Positions 42,897-51,590 of a stretch of DNA of 64,000 nucleotides are shown piece by piece. Source of the stretch: Streptomyces odontomachi. Its GTDB lineage: Bacteria > Actinomycetota > Actinomycetes > Streptomycetales > Streptomycetaceae. Below the pieces are notes generated by a model. That model was not told the origin of the DNA, searched no databases, and saw only the letters and a list, made by a program, of their open reading frames with translations. The DNA lies in NCBI RefSeq assembly GCF_024435355.1, contig NZ_JAMJWG010000013.1, positions 124,001-188,000 of the forward strand, read 5' to 3'. How positions within the stretch are numbered: position 1 is the stretch's first letter; each line of letters opens with the position of its first letter. Position numbers and translations under genes: made by a program.

Positions 42897-44909
42897 ATGG
42901 CGGCCGAGCTGGTCAGGGGGCAGAACCATCCCCTCACCCAGACCCGTCTGGAGATCCGGATATCCGCCGGCAGACCGATCGTGGCAGGCGCCACCCTCGG
43001 GGACGTCCAGGGCCGTCTGCTCGGCCCCGACCAGGTGGTCCACCCCGGCTCACCCACCCTGCCGGGACTGGAGGTCTCCCAGCAGGCCGCAGCCGACCAT
43101 CGCCTCGCCGTCGACCTCGACGCCATGAAGGACACCGTGCACCGGGTCAGCGTCCTCCTGGCGCTGCCCCAGGGTGTCGACGGGCCGGTCCGCTTCCGGG
43201 ACCTGGCGGCCCCCTTCGTCGCCGTCACCGGTCTCGACGGCGCAGAGGTCGCCAGCTACACCATCATCGGCCTGGACACCGAGTCCGCCGTCGTCGCCGT
43301 GGAGCTCTACCGCAGGCAGGGCGCCTGGAAGGTGCGCGCCGTCGGCCAGGGCTACGCGGGCGGCCTCGTCGACCTCCTCGCCGACCAGGGCCTCCCGGAC
43401 GCCCCCCGACTCGCCACCGTCATCAACGACGCCGTGGCGCAGGGCGTCGCCCGCTCCGTCGCCACCCCGCCGCCCCGTCCGTCGGGCGACACCCGCACCA
43501 GGGCCGTCCCCCCGGAGGCGCCGGACTCCCCGACCGTGGCCGGCCCCGGCGCGGGCCCCACCCAAGCCGCTCCCACCCCGCCACCACCCTCGCGCCCCCC
43601 GAACACCGCCCCGGACGGCGCCACGGGTCCAGGTGCCGGCAACGGCCACACGGCGGCATCCGGCGCAGACCCGGCCCAGACGGTCGACGCCGGCCGCGTG
43701 AACTACACCCACCCCACCCGCACCACCACCCCTCCGCCCCCGTCCTCCGCGCCGCCCACCCCACCGGACCAACCCGCGCCGCCCGTCGCCGGCGACGCCA
43801 CCGGCTGGACCATGGAGGAGCGGCTCTACAACCAGGTGTGGGGCATGTTCGAAGACCTGGCCCGCAGCGCCGCCGCATACCGCAGCGCCGTCGACTTCGC
43901 CGACTCCCGCAGGGAACAGGAACTCGACAAGGTCCTGTCCGATCCCCGCAGCCGCATGGGAACCGCGGGCGACGCGGCCCGTGAAGCGGCCGGCGAGCGC
44001 TACGACGCCCTGGTCGCCCAGGCCCGGCAGGCCTTCGACCGCGACCTCGCCCAGCTCATCGCCGAGTCCGCGGTCGTCGAGCCCGCCCTGCCTGCTGCCT
44101 TCGCCCGATGGGACAGCCCCGTCTGGCACGCCTACCGCATCCCCACCGAGCCCCCGATGGCGCTGCGTCTGGGCGACCTCCAGCTGCCCGAGAGCACCGG
44201 ACTGCGCATTCCGATGCTGGTACGGCTGCCCCTGGAGCGCGGCCTGTGGATCGACAGCGGCCGATCCGGCCTGGAGACGGCCATGTTCGCGGACGACGCC
44301 GAACTGCGGGGCCGCGCCCTGGACACCGCGACCGCCCTCGCGGCCCGGCTGCTCGCCGCGCACCCGGCGGGCGACTTCGCCGTGCACATCATCGACCCCG
44401 CCGGCACCGGCGCCACCGCGCTCGGCCCGCTGCTGCGCTCCGGCGTCCTGAACGAGCCACCGGCGGCCGGCGCCACGGGCGTCTCGGCCGTGCTCGCCCA
44501 ACTCACCCGGCGCGTCGACCTCGTGCAGATGGCCGCGCGTAACGGCGCCGCCGACGCCCTGCCGCCCGATGTCGACACCGCCCAGCACCTGCTCATCGTC
44601 CACGACTTCCCGCACGGCTTCGACGACCGGGCGGTCAACCAGCTGCGCTACCTCGCCGACGAGGGCCCGCGCGTCGGCGTCCACCTGATGCTGATCGCCT
44701 CCCGCGAGGACACGGAGTCCTACGGGCCGCTGCTCGACCCGCTGTGGCGCTCGCTGCTGAGGCTCACGCCGGTGCCCGACGACCACCTGGCCGACCCCTG
44801 GGTCGGCCACGCGTGGACCTACGAGCCCGCGCTCGCCCCGCCCGGGAGCGACGTGCTCCACCAGGTCCTCTCCCAGGTCGCGACGGCCCGCCATCCCTGG
44901 AACCGCTGA
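42897..44909 (+). CDS. TerD-like domain fused to a degenerate FtsK-like ATPase domain
   Basis: A 670-residue multidomain protein. Residues 1-165 are a TerD-like domain (ELVRGQNHPL, LEIRISAGRPIVAGATLGDVQGRL, TIIGLDTESAVVAVELYRRQGAWKVRAVGQGYAGGLVDLLADQG). Residues about 180-300 form a Pro/Thr-rich disordered linker. A charged helical segment follows (EERLYNQVWGMFEDLARSAAAY). The C-terminal part (about 400-670) resembles an FtsK/HerA-type P-loop core: GLWIDSGRSGLETAMF stands where the P-loop should be, and HLLIVHDFPHGF and GPRVGVHLMLIASRED stand at the Walker B and sensor positions. The P-loop lysine is missing, so ATP hydrolysis is doubtful. The ATG is preceded by GAGGGGAAGACGTC. It may be a scaffold in a Ter stress system. 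Confidence 0.8.
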   Translation: MAAELVRGQNHPLTQTRLEIRISAGRPIVAGATLGDVQGRLLGPDQVVHPGSPTLPGLEVSQQAAADHRLAVDLDAMKDTVHRVSVLLALPQGVDGPVRFRDLAAPFVAVTGLDGAEVASYTIIGLDTESAVVAVELYRRQGAWKVRAVGQGYAGGLVDLLADQGLPDAPRLATVINDAVAQGVARSVATPPPRPSGDTRTRAVPPEAPDSPTVAGPGAGPTQAAPTPPPPSRPPNTAPDGATGPGAGNGHTAASGADPAQTVDAGRVNYTHPTRTTTPPPPSSAPPTPPDQPAPPVAGDATGWTMEERLYNQVWGMFEDLARSAAAYRSAVDFADSRREQELDKVLSDPRSRMGTAGDAAREAAGERYDALVAQARQAFDRDLAQLIAESAVVEPALPAAFARWDSPVWHAYRIPTEPPMALRLGDLQLPESTGLRIPMLVRLPLERGLWIDSGRSGLETAMFADDAELRGRALDTATALAARLLAAHPAGDFAVHIIDPAGTGATALGPLLRSGVLNEPPAAGATGVSAVLAQLTRRVDLVQMAARNGAADALPPDVDTAQHLLIVHDFPHGFDDRAVNQLRYLADEGPRVGVHLMLIASREDTESYGPLLDPLWRSLLRLTPVPDDHLADPWVGHAWTYEPALAPPGSDVLHQVLSQVATARHPWNR

Positions 44910-44937
44910 ACGGCACCCGGGTGCCGATGGGCGGTGC

Positions 44938-44976
44938 CCCGCCCGACCGTGCTCCTGAGGAGGACGGTCGGGCGGG
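44938..44976. terminator. bidirectional terminator between the TerD-fusion and S66 genes
   Basis: CCCGCCCGACCGT pairs perfectly with ACGGTCGGGCGGG (13 bp), with an inner CTCC/GGAG closing the loop. The genes converge here. Confidence 0.75.
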
Positions 44977-45002
44977 TGGCACGGGCGGCGTGTGCCGCCC
45001 GG

Positions 45003-46073
45003 TCAGTAGGTCACCGTGATGCGCCGCGCCGGGCCGTCCACCCGCACCGCGCCCCCGTAGGGGATCACCACCTGGGGATCGGTGTGGCCGAGGTCCACGT
45101 CGAAGACCGCCATCATGTCCGGGGCGTAGTCCGCGAGGGCGCGCAGCACGGCCTGCCGTTGCTCCTCGGCGTGACGCGCCTTGGCGGCGGCGTCCTGGGG
45201 TCGTTCGAAGGACCAGGCCTTGGCACGACCCATGAGCAGCGCGGAGAACCGTGCGAGCAGTCCCCGCTCACCCATGGTGCGCAGGATCCTGAAGACCTCG
45301 GTGGCACTGGGCAGTTCCTCAGAGGTCTCCAGGAACAACACGCACCCGTCGTACGCGGTCAGGTCCGGCGCTATCTCGCGGTCCGCGGCCAGCAGCCAGG
45401 AGAGGATCACCAGCTCGCCGCCCCAGGAGCGGCCCTCCACCACCCGCTCCGGACGGTGCCACGTCCAGCCGCCGCCCGGCTCCGTCTCCGGCTCGGACTC
45501 GAAGGTCCGCGGGTCCTGCCAGGGGCGGTTGACGTCCGTGAAGCGTGCGGCGGGCCGCAACTCGTAGGGGCCGGTGGTGAACAGCGCCGCACGCAGCGAC
45601 TCGGCCGTCAGCGGGGCCATCGCGCCTGGCCGGCCCAGCTCGAGCATCACCGAGGCGCCGTGGTACCCGACGATGCCGGTGCTCCAGAGGTACGCGAGCA
45701 GGTTGGTGTTGTCGCTGTAGCCGAAGAACGGCTTCGGGTTCGCCCGCAGCAACGCCCGGTCGAGCAGCGGCAGGACGGTGATCTGGTCGTCGCCCCCGAT
45801 GGTCGCCATCACCGCCTTCACCGAACGGTCGGAGAAGGCCGCGTGCAGGTCGTCGGCCCGCTGCTGCGGCGAGACCGCCAACTTGCGGGTGCCGGGGTAC
45901 TCGACGGGTTCGAGGCCGAAGTCCGTGCGGAGCCGTTCGAGTCCCAGCTCGTACGGCTGAGGGAAGAGCTCGGGCAGTCCCCTGGACGGGGAGACGATGG
46001 CGATGCGGTCGCCAGGGGACGGCTTGGGCGGCGTGACGAAGCCCTTGGTCAAGTCGGCGGCTGCGGTTGTCAT
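45003..46073 (-). CDS. S66-family peptidase (LD-carboxypeptidase / MccF type)
   Basis: A 356-residue cytosolic serine peptidase of the S66 family. Family members cut murein tetrapeptides or detoxify microcin C-like peptide nucleotides. The nucleophile elbow is FFGYSDNTNL (Ser at about residue 119). LFLETSEE gives the Glu, and DLGHTDPQVV gives the His of the Ser-His-Glu triad. GDRIAIVSPSRGLPELFPQPYELGLERL and ATIGGDDQITVLPLLD are characteristic N-terminal motifs. A Trp/Arg-rich insert (about 195-235, TWHRPERVVEGRSWGG) resembles MccF-like members more than LdcA. The ATG at 46073 is six bases after TAACCT, suggesting a leaderless transcript. Confidence 0.9.
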   Translation of the reverse strand: MTTAAADLTKGFVTPPKPSPGDRIAIVSPSRGLPELFPQPYELGLERLRTDFGLEPVEYPGTRKLAVSPQQRADDLHAAFSDRSVKAVMATIGGDDQITVLPLLDRALLRANPKPFFGYSDNTNLLAYLWSTGIVGYHGASVMLELGRPGAMAPLTAESLRAALFTTGPYELRPAARFTDVNRPWQDPRTFESEPETEPGGGWTWHRPERVVEGRSWGGELVILSWLLAADREIAPDLTAYDGCVLFLETSEELPSATEVFRILRTMGERGLLARFSALLMGRAKAWSFERPQDAAAKARHAEEQRQAVLRALADYAPDMMAVFDVDLGHTDPQVVIPYGGAVRVDGPARRITVTY

Positions 46074-46247
46074 ACCCGGAGGTTACGGCCGCAGGGCGGT
46101 GGGTGACCTCTGAATTTGGATGCGTGCGTCCCTGTGCGCGGCCTGGGCCGCGCCGGTCGGCGCCCATCGGGTGCGGAGGCCGAAGATCGTCCGCGTGGGC
46201 ACCGTGATAGACCGTCTGGGAACGCTGCCGAAAGCCCGGAGGTTTCC

Positions 46248-46721
46248 GTGCCCCGCACCCTCGCGACCGCTCCGATCATGGTCCTGAACGGCCCCAACCT
46301 GAATCTCCTGGGCAAGCGCCAGCCCGAGATCTACGGCTCCGACACGCTCGCCGACGTCGAGGCCCTGTGCGCCCGCACCGCCGAGGCCCACGGCGGCACC
46401 GTGGACGCCCGCCAGTCCAACCACGAGGGCGAACTCGTCGACTGGATCCAGGAAGCCCGCCAAGGCCACATCGGGATCGTGATCAACCCCGGCGCCTACT
46501 CCCACACCTCGGTCGCCATCCTGGACGCCCTGCACGCCTGTGACGGCATGCCGGTGATGGAGGTCCACCTCTCCAACATCCACCGGCGCGAGGAGTTCCG
46601 GCACCACTCGTACGTGTCACGTCGGGCGGACGGGGTGATCGCGGGCTGCGGCATCCAGGGCTACGCCTTCGCGATCCAGCGGATCGCGGCGCTGGTGGCG
46701 CCGGCGGAGGTGCAGGTCTGA
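46248..46721 (+). CDS. aroQ: 3-dehydroquinate dehydratase, type II
   Basis: Dehydrates 3-dehydroquinate to 3-dehydroshikimate in the shikimate pathway (and can serve quinate breakdown). The 157-residue protein carries the type II motifs. IMVLNGPNLNLLGKRQPEIYG holds the catalytic Tyr and the Arg lid residue. RQSNHEGELVDWIQEA, INPGAYSHTSVAILDAL and EVHLSNIHRREEFRHHS follow in canonical order. Size and order are typical. The GTG at 46248 has CGGAGG five bases upstream. It is divergent from the S66 gene. No other aro gene is near, as is usual for a stand-alone aroQ in Streptomyces. Confidence 0.96.
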   Translation: MPRTLATAPIMVLNGPNLNLLGKRQPEIYGSDTLADVEALCARTAEAHGGTVDARQSNHEGELVDWIQEARQGHIGIVINPGAYSHTSVAILDALHACDGMPVMEVHLSNIHRREEFRHHSYVSRRADGVIAGCGIQGYAFAIQRIAALVAPAEVQV

Positions 46722-46916
46722 GACCCCGGGGCGTCCGGAACCCGGGCGCTCCGGTCCACACGGCCCCGCCCCGTTCGGCGTGATCATCAGAATCCCCTGG
46801 TCACGGCCGTCGTCACGGCCGGGCGGGATCGATTGTCAGTGGCGGGTGCCACGATCGGGGGCATGGGACACGCACCGACGACCATGCGGAGACCGGGGCC
46901 GCACGGACCCCGACCG

Positions 46917-47573
46917 TCACCAACCGCGTTCGCGCCACTCGGGCAGATGCGGGCGCTCGGCGCCGAGCGTGGTGTCCTTGCCGTGGCCCGGATAGACCCA
47001 TGTCTCGTCGGGCAGCCGGTCGAAGATCTTCGTCTCCACGTCCCGAAGGAGACTTGCGAAGGCATCCGAGTCGTCGAAGGTGTTGCCGACCCCGCCGGGG
47101 AAGAGGCAGTCGCCGGTGAAGAGGTGCGGGTGCCCGTGCGGGTCGTCGTAGAGCAGCGCGATCGACCCCGGGGTGTGGCCCACGATATGGCGGGCGGTGA
47201 GCTCCACCCGGCCGACCCGGATGGTGTCCCCGTCCTCCACGGGCACGTCCGTGGTCACGGGGATGCCTTCCGCGTCGTACCGCCCGGCGTAGGTGCGTGC
47301 CCCCGTCGCGCGGACCACCTCGTCCAGCGCCTGCCAGTGGTCGCCGTGCCGGTGCGTGGTGACGACGGAGGCGATGCCGTCGTCACCGATCAGCGACATC
47401 AGCGTCGGCGCGTCGTTGGCGGCGTCGATCAGCAGCTGTTCGTCCGTGGCACGGCAGCGCAGCAGATAGGCGTTGTTGTCCATGGGACCGACGGCAACCT
47501 TGGAGATCATCAGCTCCGGCAGCTCGTGCACGTCCGCGGGCCCGCCGACCCGTACCTCTCCGGTGTATGTCAT
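46917..47573 (-). CDS. MBL-fold metallo-hydrolase (glyoxalase II-like)
   Basis: A 218-residue metallo-beta-lactamase-fold hydrolase. The zinc motif THRHGDHWQAL (H.H.DH) is near residue 74. Other ligands are in VGHTPGSIALLYDD, HLFTGDCLFPGGVG and VYPGHGKDTT. The KVAVGPMDNNAYLLRC lead-in is typical of the glyoxalase II/persulfide-dioxygenase-like group. The substrate is unknown; in mycothiol-producing actinomycetes some members act on mycothiol adducts, which would fit the neighbouring MDMPI-type gene. The ATG at 47573 lies seven bases after TAGGCT, suggesting a leaderless message. Confidence 0.88.
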   Translation of the reverse strand: MTYTGEVRVGGPADVHELPELMISKVAVGPMDNNAYLLRCRATDEQLLIDAANDAPTLMSLIGDDGIASVVTTHRHGDHWQALDEVVRATGARTYAGRYDAEGIPVTTDVPVEDGDTIRVGRVELTARHIVGHTPGSIALLYDDPHGHPHLFTGDCLFPGGVGNTFDDSDAFASLLRDVETKIFDRLPDETWVYPGHGKDTTLGAERPHLPEWRERGW

Positions 47574-47657
47574 GACACGCAGCCTACGCAGCCGGCAGGC
47601 CCCGGACGCGCTGGGTCACGGCATGATCCGCCGGGCGGCGCGCGGCTCGTGGGCCGC

Positions 47658-48344
47658 CTACAGCGCGGGCAGCTTCGGCAGCGCCCCGCCCGAGACCGTC
47701 AGCGCGCCGCCGTCCCGCCGGCCGCTGAGCCAGCCGAGCAGGTCGGCCGCGGTGCCGTCCACCGTCACGTGATCACCTGCGGTGCCGCCGGTGCGCCAGG
47801 TGTGGCCGCTGTCGTCGGCCAGTGCGGTCGGCGGCACGTCCGGATGAGCCTCGAACCGTCGCGCGAGGTAGCCGATGGCCCGCTCGGTGAAGTCGCCGGG
47901 CAGCGCCTCCAGGGGATATCCGGCGCCGAGGTCCACATGGTGCAGCTCGACCTCGATCAGCCGACGGAAGGGCAGGTTGGCAGCGGCATCGGTGACGCCG
48001 TTGCGCAGCAGCACGATGCGCGACCAGTCCGGCAGCGCGGCGGCCGCCTCCTGGAAGCGGGCCGCGGTGTCGCGTACGTCGGCGAGCTGGACGGCCGGCG
48101 CACGTGGCGCGTCCCGTCCGATGTCCGCGTCCCGGGCCGTGTCGGAGAGGTACATCGGACGGCCCTCGAGGACGTTCACCAGAGCGTCGGCGTTGCGCGC
48201 GATGTGGGCCAGGACGTGGCCGCGCGTCCAGCCGGGCAGCAGGGACGGACCGGCCAGCGCGGCATCGTCGAGCTCGGCCGCCGCGCTGAGCAGCCGATCG
48301 GTCGCGGTACGTACGGACGACAGGTCGCGGACATGATCACTCAT
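47658..48344 (-). CDS. maleylpyruvate isomerase-family (mycothiol-linked) protein
   Basis: A 228-residue protein of the MDMPI/DinB-like four-helix family. The core signature is LPGWTRGHVLAHIARNADAL (metal-binding His), with the second His in EVELHHVDLGAGYPLEALP. The C-terminal MDMPI-C part contains TWRTGGTAGDHVTVDGTAADLLGWLSGR. The family includes mycothiol-dependent maleylpyruvate isomerase and many proteins of unknown substrate. Whether this one is an enzyme or a structural relative cannot be told. The ATG at 48344 follows TATCGT by seven bases, suggesting a leaderless transcript. It runs in the same direction as the MBL gene, 84 bases before it, and the two could be linked. Confidence 0.87.
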   Translation of the reverse strand: MSDHVRDLSSVRTATDRLLSAAAELDDAALAGPSLLPGWTRGHVLAHIARNADALVNVLEGRPMYLSDTARDADIGRDAPRAPAVQLADVRDTAARFQEAAAALPDWSRIVLLRNGVTDAAANLPFRRLIEVELHHVDLGAGYPLEALPGDFTERAIGYLARRFEAHPDVPPTALADDSGHTWRTGGTAGDHVTVDGTAADLLGWLSGRRDGGALTVSGGALPKLPAL

Positions 48345-48604
48345 GGGAATGACGATAGCCCCGCCACACGTTCGGGTGAAGGTAGGCGGGCACCGCCGCT
48401 AATCGAATGCACGTGCTATAGGCTCAGTCGAAGCATCGGGCATGCTTGGTAGTCCGGGTCGCCATCCGAGTGACGTTCCTGGACATGACAGGTGCCTCCA
48501 CCGACCAGGCAAACCCACCCCATCATCGACGGCGGCCCCCCATAGTCTGTGGCAGACGGGGGCCGGCGCCCCTGTCGCTTCTCTCAAGAAAGGTGCGGAC
48601 CGGC

Positions 48605-51517
48605 GTGGCCGACCGTCTCATCATCCGTGGCGCACGCGAGCACAATCTGAAGAACGTCTCGCTGGACCTCCCGCGTGATGCGCTCATTGTGTTCACCGGC
48701 CTGTCGGGCTCCGGCAAGTCCTCGCTCGCCTTCGACACGATCTTCGCGGAGGGGCAGCGTCGCTACGTGGAGTCGCTGTCCTCCTACGCCCGGCAGTTCC
48801 TCGGCCAGATGGACAAGCCGGACGTCGACTTCATCGAGGGCCTGTCGCCCGCCGTGTCCATCGACCAGAAGTCGACGTCCCGCAACCCTCGCTCCACCGT
48901 CGGCACGATCACCGAGGTCTACGACTACCTGCGTCTGCTGTTCGCCCGCATCGGCAAGCCGCACTGTCCCGAGTGCGGCCGCCCGATCGCCCGCCAGTCG
49001 CCGCAGGCCATCGTCGACAAGGTTCTGGAACTGCCCGAGGGCAGCCGCTTCCAGGTCCTCTCACCGCTGGTGCGGGAGCGCAAGGGCGAATTCGTCGACC
49101 TCTTCTCCGACCTCCAGACCAAGGGCTACAGCCGTGCTCGGGTCGACGGCACGACCATCCAGCTCAGCGACCCGCCCAAGCTGAAGAAGCAGGAGAAGCA
49201 CACCATCGAGGTGGTCGTCGACCGCCTCACCGTCAAGGACGGCGCCAAGCGCCGCCTCACCGACTCGGTGGAGACCGCGCTGGGCCTGTCCGGCGGCATG
49301 GTCGTGCTCGACTTCGTCGACCTGCCGGAGGACGACCCCGAGCGCGAGCGGATGTACTCGGAGCACCTCTACTGCCCGTACGACGACCTCTCCTTCGAGG
49401 AGCTGGAGCCCCGCTCCTTCTCCTTCAACTCGCCCTTCGGCGCCTGCCCGGACTGCACCGGTATCGGCACCCGCATGGAGGTCGACCCCGAGCTGATCGT
49501 CCCGGACGAGGAGAAGTCGCTCGACGAGGGTGCCATCCACCCGTGGTCGCACGGTCACACCAAGGAGTACTTCGGCCGTCTCGTCTCGGCCCTGGCCGAC
49601 GCGCTCGGCTTCCGCACCGACATCCCCTTCGGTGGCCTGCCGCAGCGTGCCAAGAAGGCCCTGCTGAACGGCCACAAGACCCAGATAGAGGTCCGCTACC
49701 GCAACCGCTACGGGCGCGAGCGGGTCTACACCACCCCCTTCGAAGGCGCTGTGCCCTTCGTCAAGCGGCGGCACAGCGAGGCGGAGAGCGACGCCAGCCG
49801 CGAGCGCTTCGAGGGCTATATGCGCGAGGTGCCGTGCCCCACCTGCGAGGGCACCCGCCTCAAGCCGATCGTCCTCGCGGTGACGATCATGGGGAAGTCC
49901 ATCGCCGAGATCTCCGCCATGTCGATCAGCGACTGCGCGGAGTTCCTCGCCAAGCTCACCCTGAACGCCCGCGACAAGAAGATCGCCGAGCGCGTCCTCA
50001 AGGAGGTCAACGAGCGCCTGCGCTTCCTCGTCGACGTCGGCCTGGACTACCTGTCGCTGAACCGCGCGGCCGGTACGCTCTCCGGCGGCGAGGCCCAGCG
50101 CATCCGGCTGGCCACCCAGATCGGCTCCGGCCTGGTCGGTGTCCTCTACGTCCTGGACGAGCCGTCGATCGGGCTGCACCAGCGCGACAACCACCGGCTC
50201 ATCGAGACCCTCGTCCGCCTGCGCGACATGGGCAACACGCTGATCGTCGTCGAGCACGACGAGGACACCATCAAGGTCGCCGACTGGGTCGTCGACATCG
50301 GCCCCGGCGCGGGCGAGCACGGGGGCAAGGTCGTCCACAGCGGCCCGTTGAAGAAGCTGCTGGAGAACAAGCAGTCCATCACCGGTGCCTATCTGAACGG
50401 CGAGCGGTCGATCCCGCTGCCCGCGATGCGGCGGCCCGTGGACCCCTCGCGCCGGCTCATCGTGCGCGGCGCCCGGGAGAACAACCTCCAGGACATCGAC
50501 GCCGGCTTCCCGCTGGGTGTCTTCACCGCCGTCACAGGAGTCTCAGGATCCGGCAAGTCCACGCTGGTCAACGACATCCTCTACACCCACCTCGCCCGCG
50601 AGCTGAACGGCGCCCGCAACGTCCCGGGCCGGCACACCCGCGTCGACGGCGACGACCTGGTCGACAAGGTGGTGCACGTCGACCAGTCACCCATCGGCCG
50701 CACCCCGCGGTCGAACCCGGCCACGTACACCGGGGTCTTCGACCACGTCCGCAGGCTCTTCGCGGAGACCACCGAGGCGAAGGTGCGGGGCTACCAGCCG
50801 GGCCGGTTCTCGTTCAACGTGAAGGGCGGCCGCTGCGAGAACTGCTCCGGCGACGGCACCATCAAGATCGAGATGAACTTCCTCCCGGACGTCTACGTCC
50901 CCTGCGAGGTCTGCCACGGCGCCCGGTACAACCGGGAGACCCTGGAGGTCCACTACAAGGGCAAGAACATCGCCGAGGTGCTCGACATGCCCATCGAGGA
51001 GGCGCTGGACTTCTTCGAGGCGGTCCCCGCGATCGCCCGCCACCTGAAGACCCTGGATGACGTCGGCCTCGGCTACGTCCGCCTGGGCCAGCCGGCGCCC
51101 ACCCTGTCCGGTGGCGAGGCCCAGCGGGTGAAGCTCTCCAGCGAGCTGCAGAAGCGCTCCACCGGCCGGACCGTCTACGTGCTCGACGAGCCCACGACCG
51201 GCCTGCACTTCGAGGACATCAGCAAGCTCATCTCCGTGCTGTCCGGCCTGGTCGACAAGGGCAACACGGTGATCGTCATCGAGCACAACCTCGATGTGAT
51301 CAAGACTGCCGACTGGGTCGTCGACCTGGGTCCCGAGGGCGGCAGCGGTGGCGGCCTGATCATCGCCGAGGGCACTCCGGAGGACGTTGCCGGCATCCCC
51401 GCCAGCCACACCGGCAAGTTCCTCCGCGACATCCTCGACCCGGAGCAGATCAGCGACGCCACACGGGCCACCACGAAGAAGGCTGCCCGCAAGCGGACGG
51501 CGACCCGCAAGGCGTAG
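48605..51517 (+). CDS. uvrA: excinuclease ABC subunit A
   Basis: UvrA is the damage sensor of nucleotide-excision repair and loads UvrB. The 970-residue protein has two ABC ATPase modules. Walker A1 is FTGLSGSGKSSLAFDTIF at residues 31-48, with RLATQIGSGLVGVLYVLDEPSIGLHQRDN giving signature and Walker B1. Walker A2 is VTGVSGSGKSTLVNDIL near 644, with TLSGGEAQRVKLSSEL and YVLDEPTTGLHFEDI giving signature and Walker B2. Zinc-finger cysteines are visible in CPECGRPI, CPTCEGTRL and CENCSGDGTIKIEMNFLPDVYVPCEVC. Length is near E. coli UvrA (940). The GTG at 48605 (VADRLIIRGAREHN) is the usual Streptomyces start. An in-frame GTG at 48593 is closer to AAAGG but less conserved. Confidence 0.98.
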   Translation: MADRLIIRGAREHNLKNVSLDLPRDALIVFTGLSGSGKSSLAFDTIFAEGQRRYVESLSSYARQFLGQMDKPDVDFIEGLSPAVSIDQKSTSRNPRSTVGTITEVYDYLRLLFARIGKPHCPECGRPIARQSPQAIVDKVLELPEGSRFQVLSPLVRERKGEFVDLFSDLQTKGYSRARVDGTTIQLSDPPKLKKQEKHTIEVVVDRLTVKDGAKRRLTDSVETALGLSGGMVVLDFVDLPEDDPERERMYSEHLYCPYDDLSFEELEPRSFSFNSPFGACPDCTGIGTRMEVDPELIVPDEEKSLDEGAIHPWSHGHTKEYFGRLVSALADALGFRTDIPFGGLPQRAKKALLNGHKTQIEVRYRNRYGRERVYTTPFEGAVPFVKRRHSEAESDASRERFEGYMREVPCPTCEGTRLKPIVLAVTIMGKSIAEISAMSISDCAEFLAKLTLNARDKKIAERVLKEVNERLRFLVDVGLDYLSLNRAAGTLSGGEAQRIRLATQIGSGLVGVLYVLDEPSIGLHQRDNHRLIETLVRLRDMGNTLIVVEHDEDTIKVADWVVDIGPGAGEHGGKVVHSGPLKKLLENKQSITGAYLNGERSIPLPAMRRPVDPSRRLIVRGARENNLQDIDAGFPLGVFTAVTGVSGSGKSTLVNDILYTHLARELNGARNVPGRHTRVDGDDLVDKVVHVDQSPIGRTPRSNPATYTGVFDHVRRLFAETTEAKVRGYQPGRFSFNVKGGRCENCSGDGTIKIEMNFLPDVYVPCEVCHGARYNRETLEVHYKGKNIAEVLDMPIEEALDFFEAVPAIARHLKTLDDVGLGYVRLGQPAPTLSGGEAQRVKLSSELQKRSTGRTVYVLDEPTTGLHFEDISKLISVLSGLVDKGNTVIVIEHNLDVIKTADWVVDLGPEGGSGGGLIIAEGTPEDVAGIPASHTGKFLRDILDPEQISDATRATTKKAARKRTATRKA

Positions 51518-51590
51518 ATCCGCACGGCACGGCAGGAAGCGGCCCGCCGCGGGGAGCGGTCGATCCCGGTGCAGCCTTCAGCCGTCGGGC

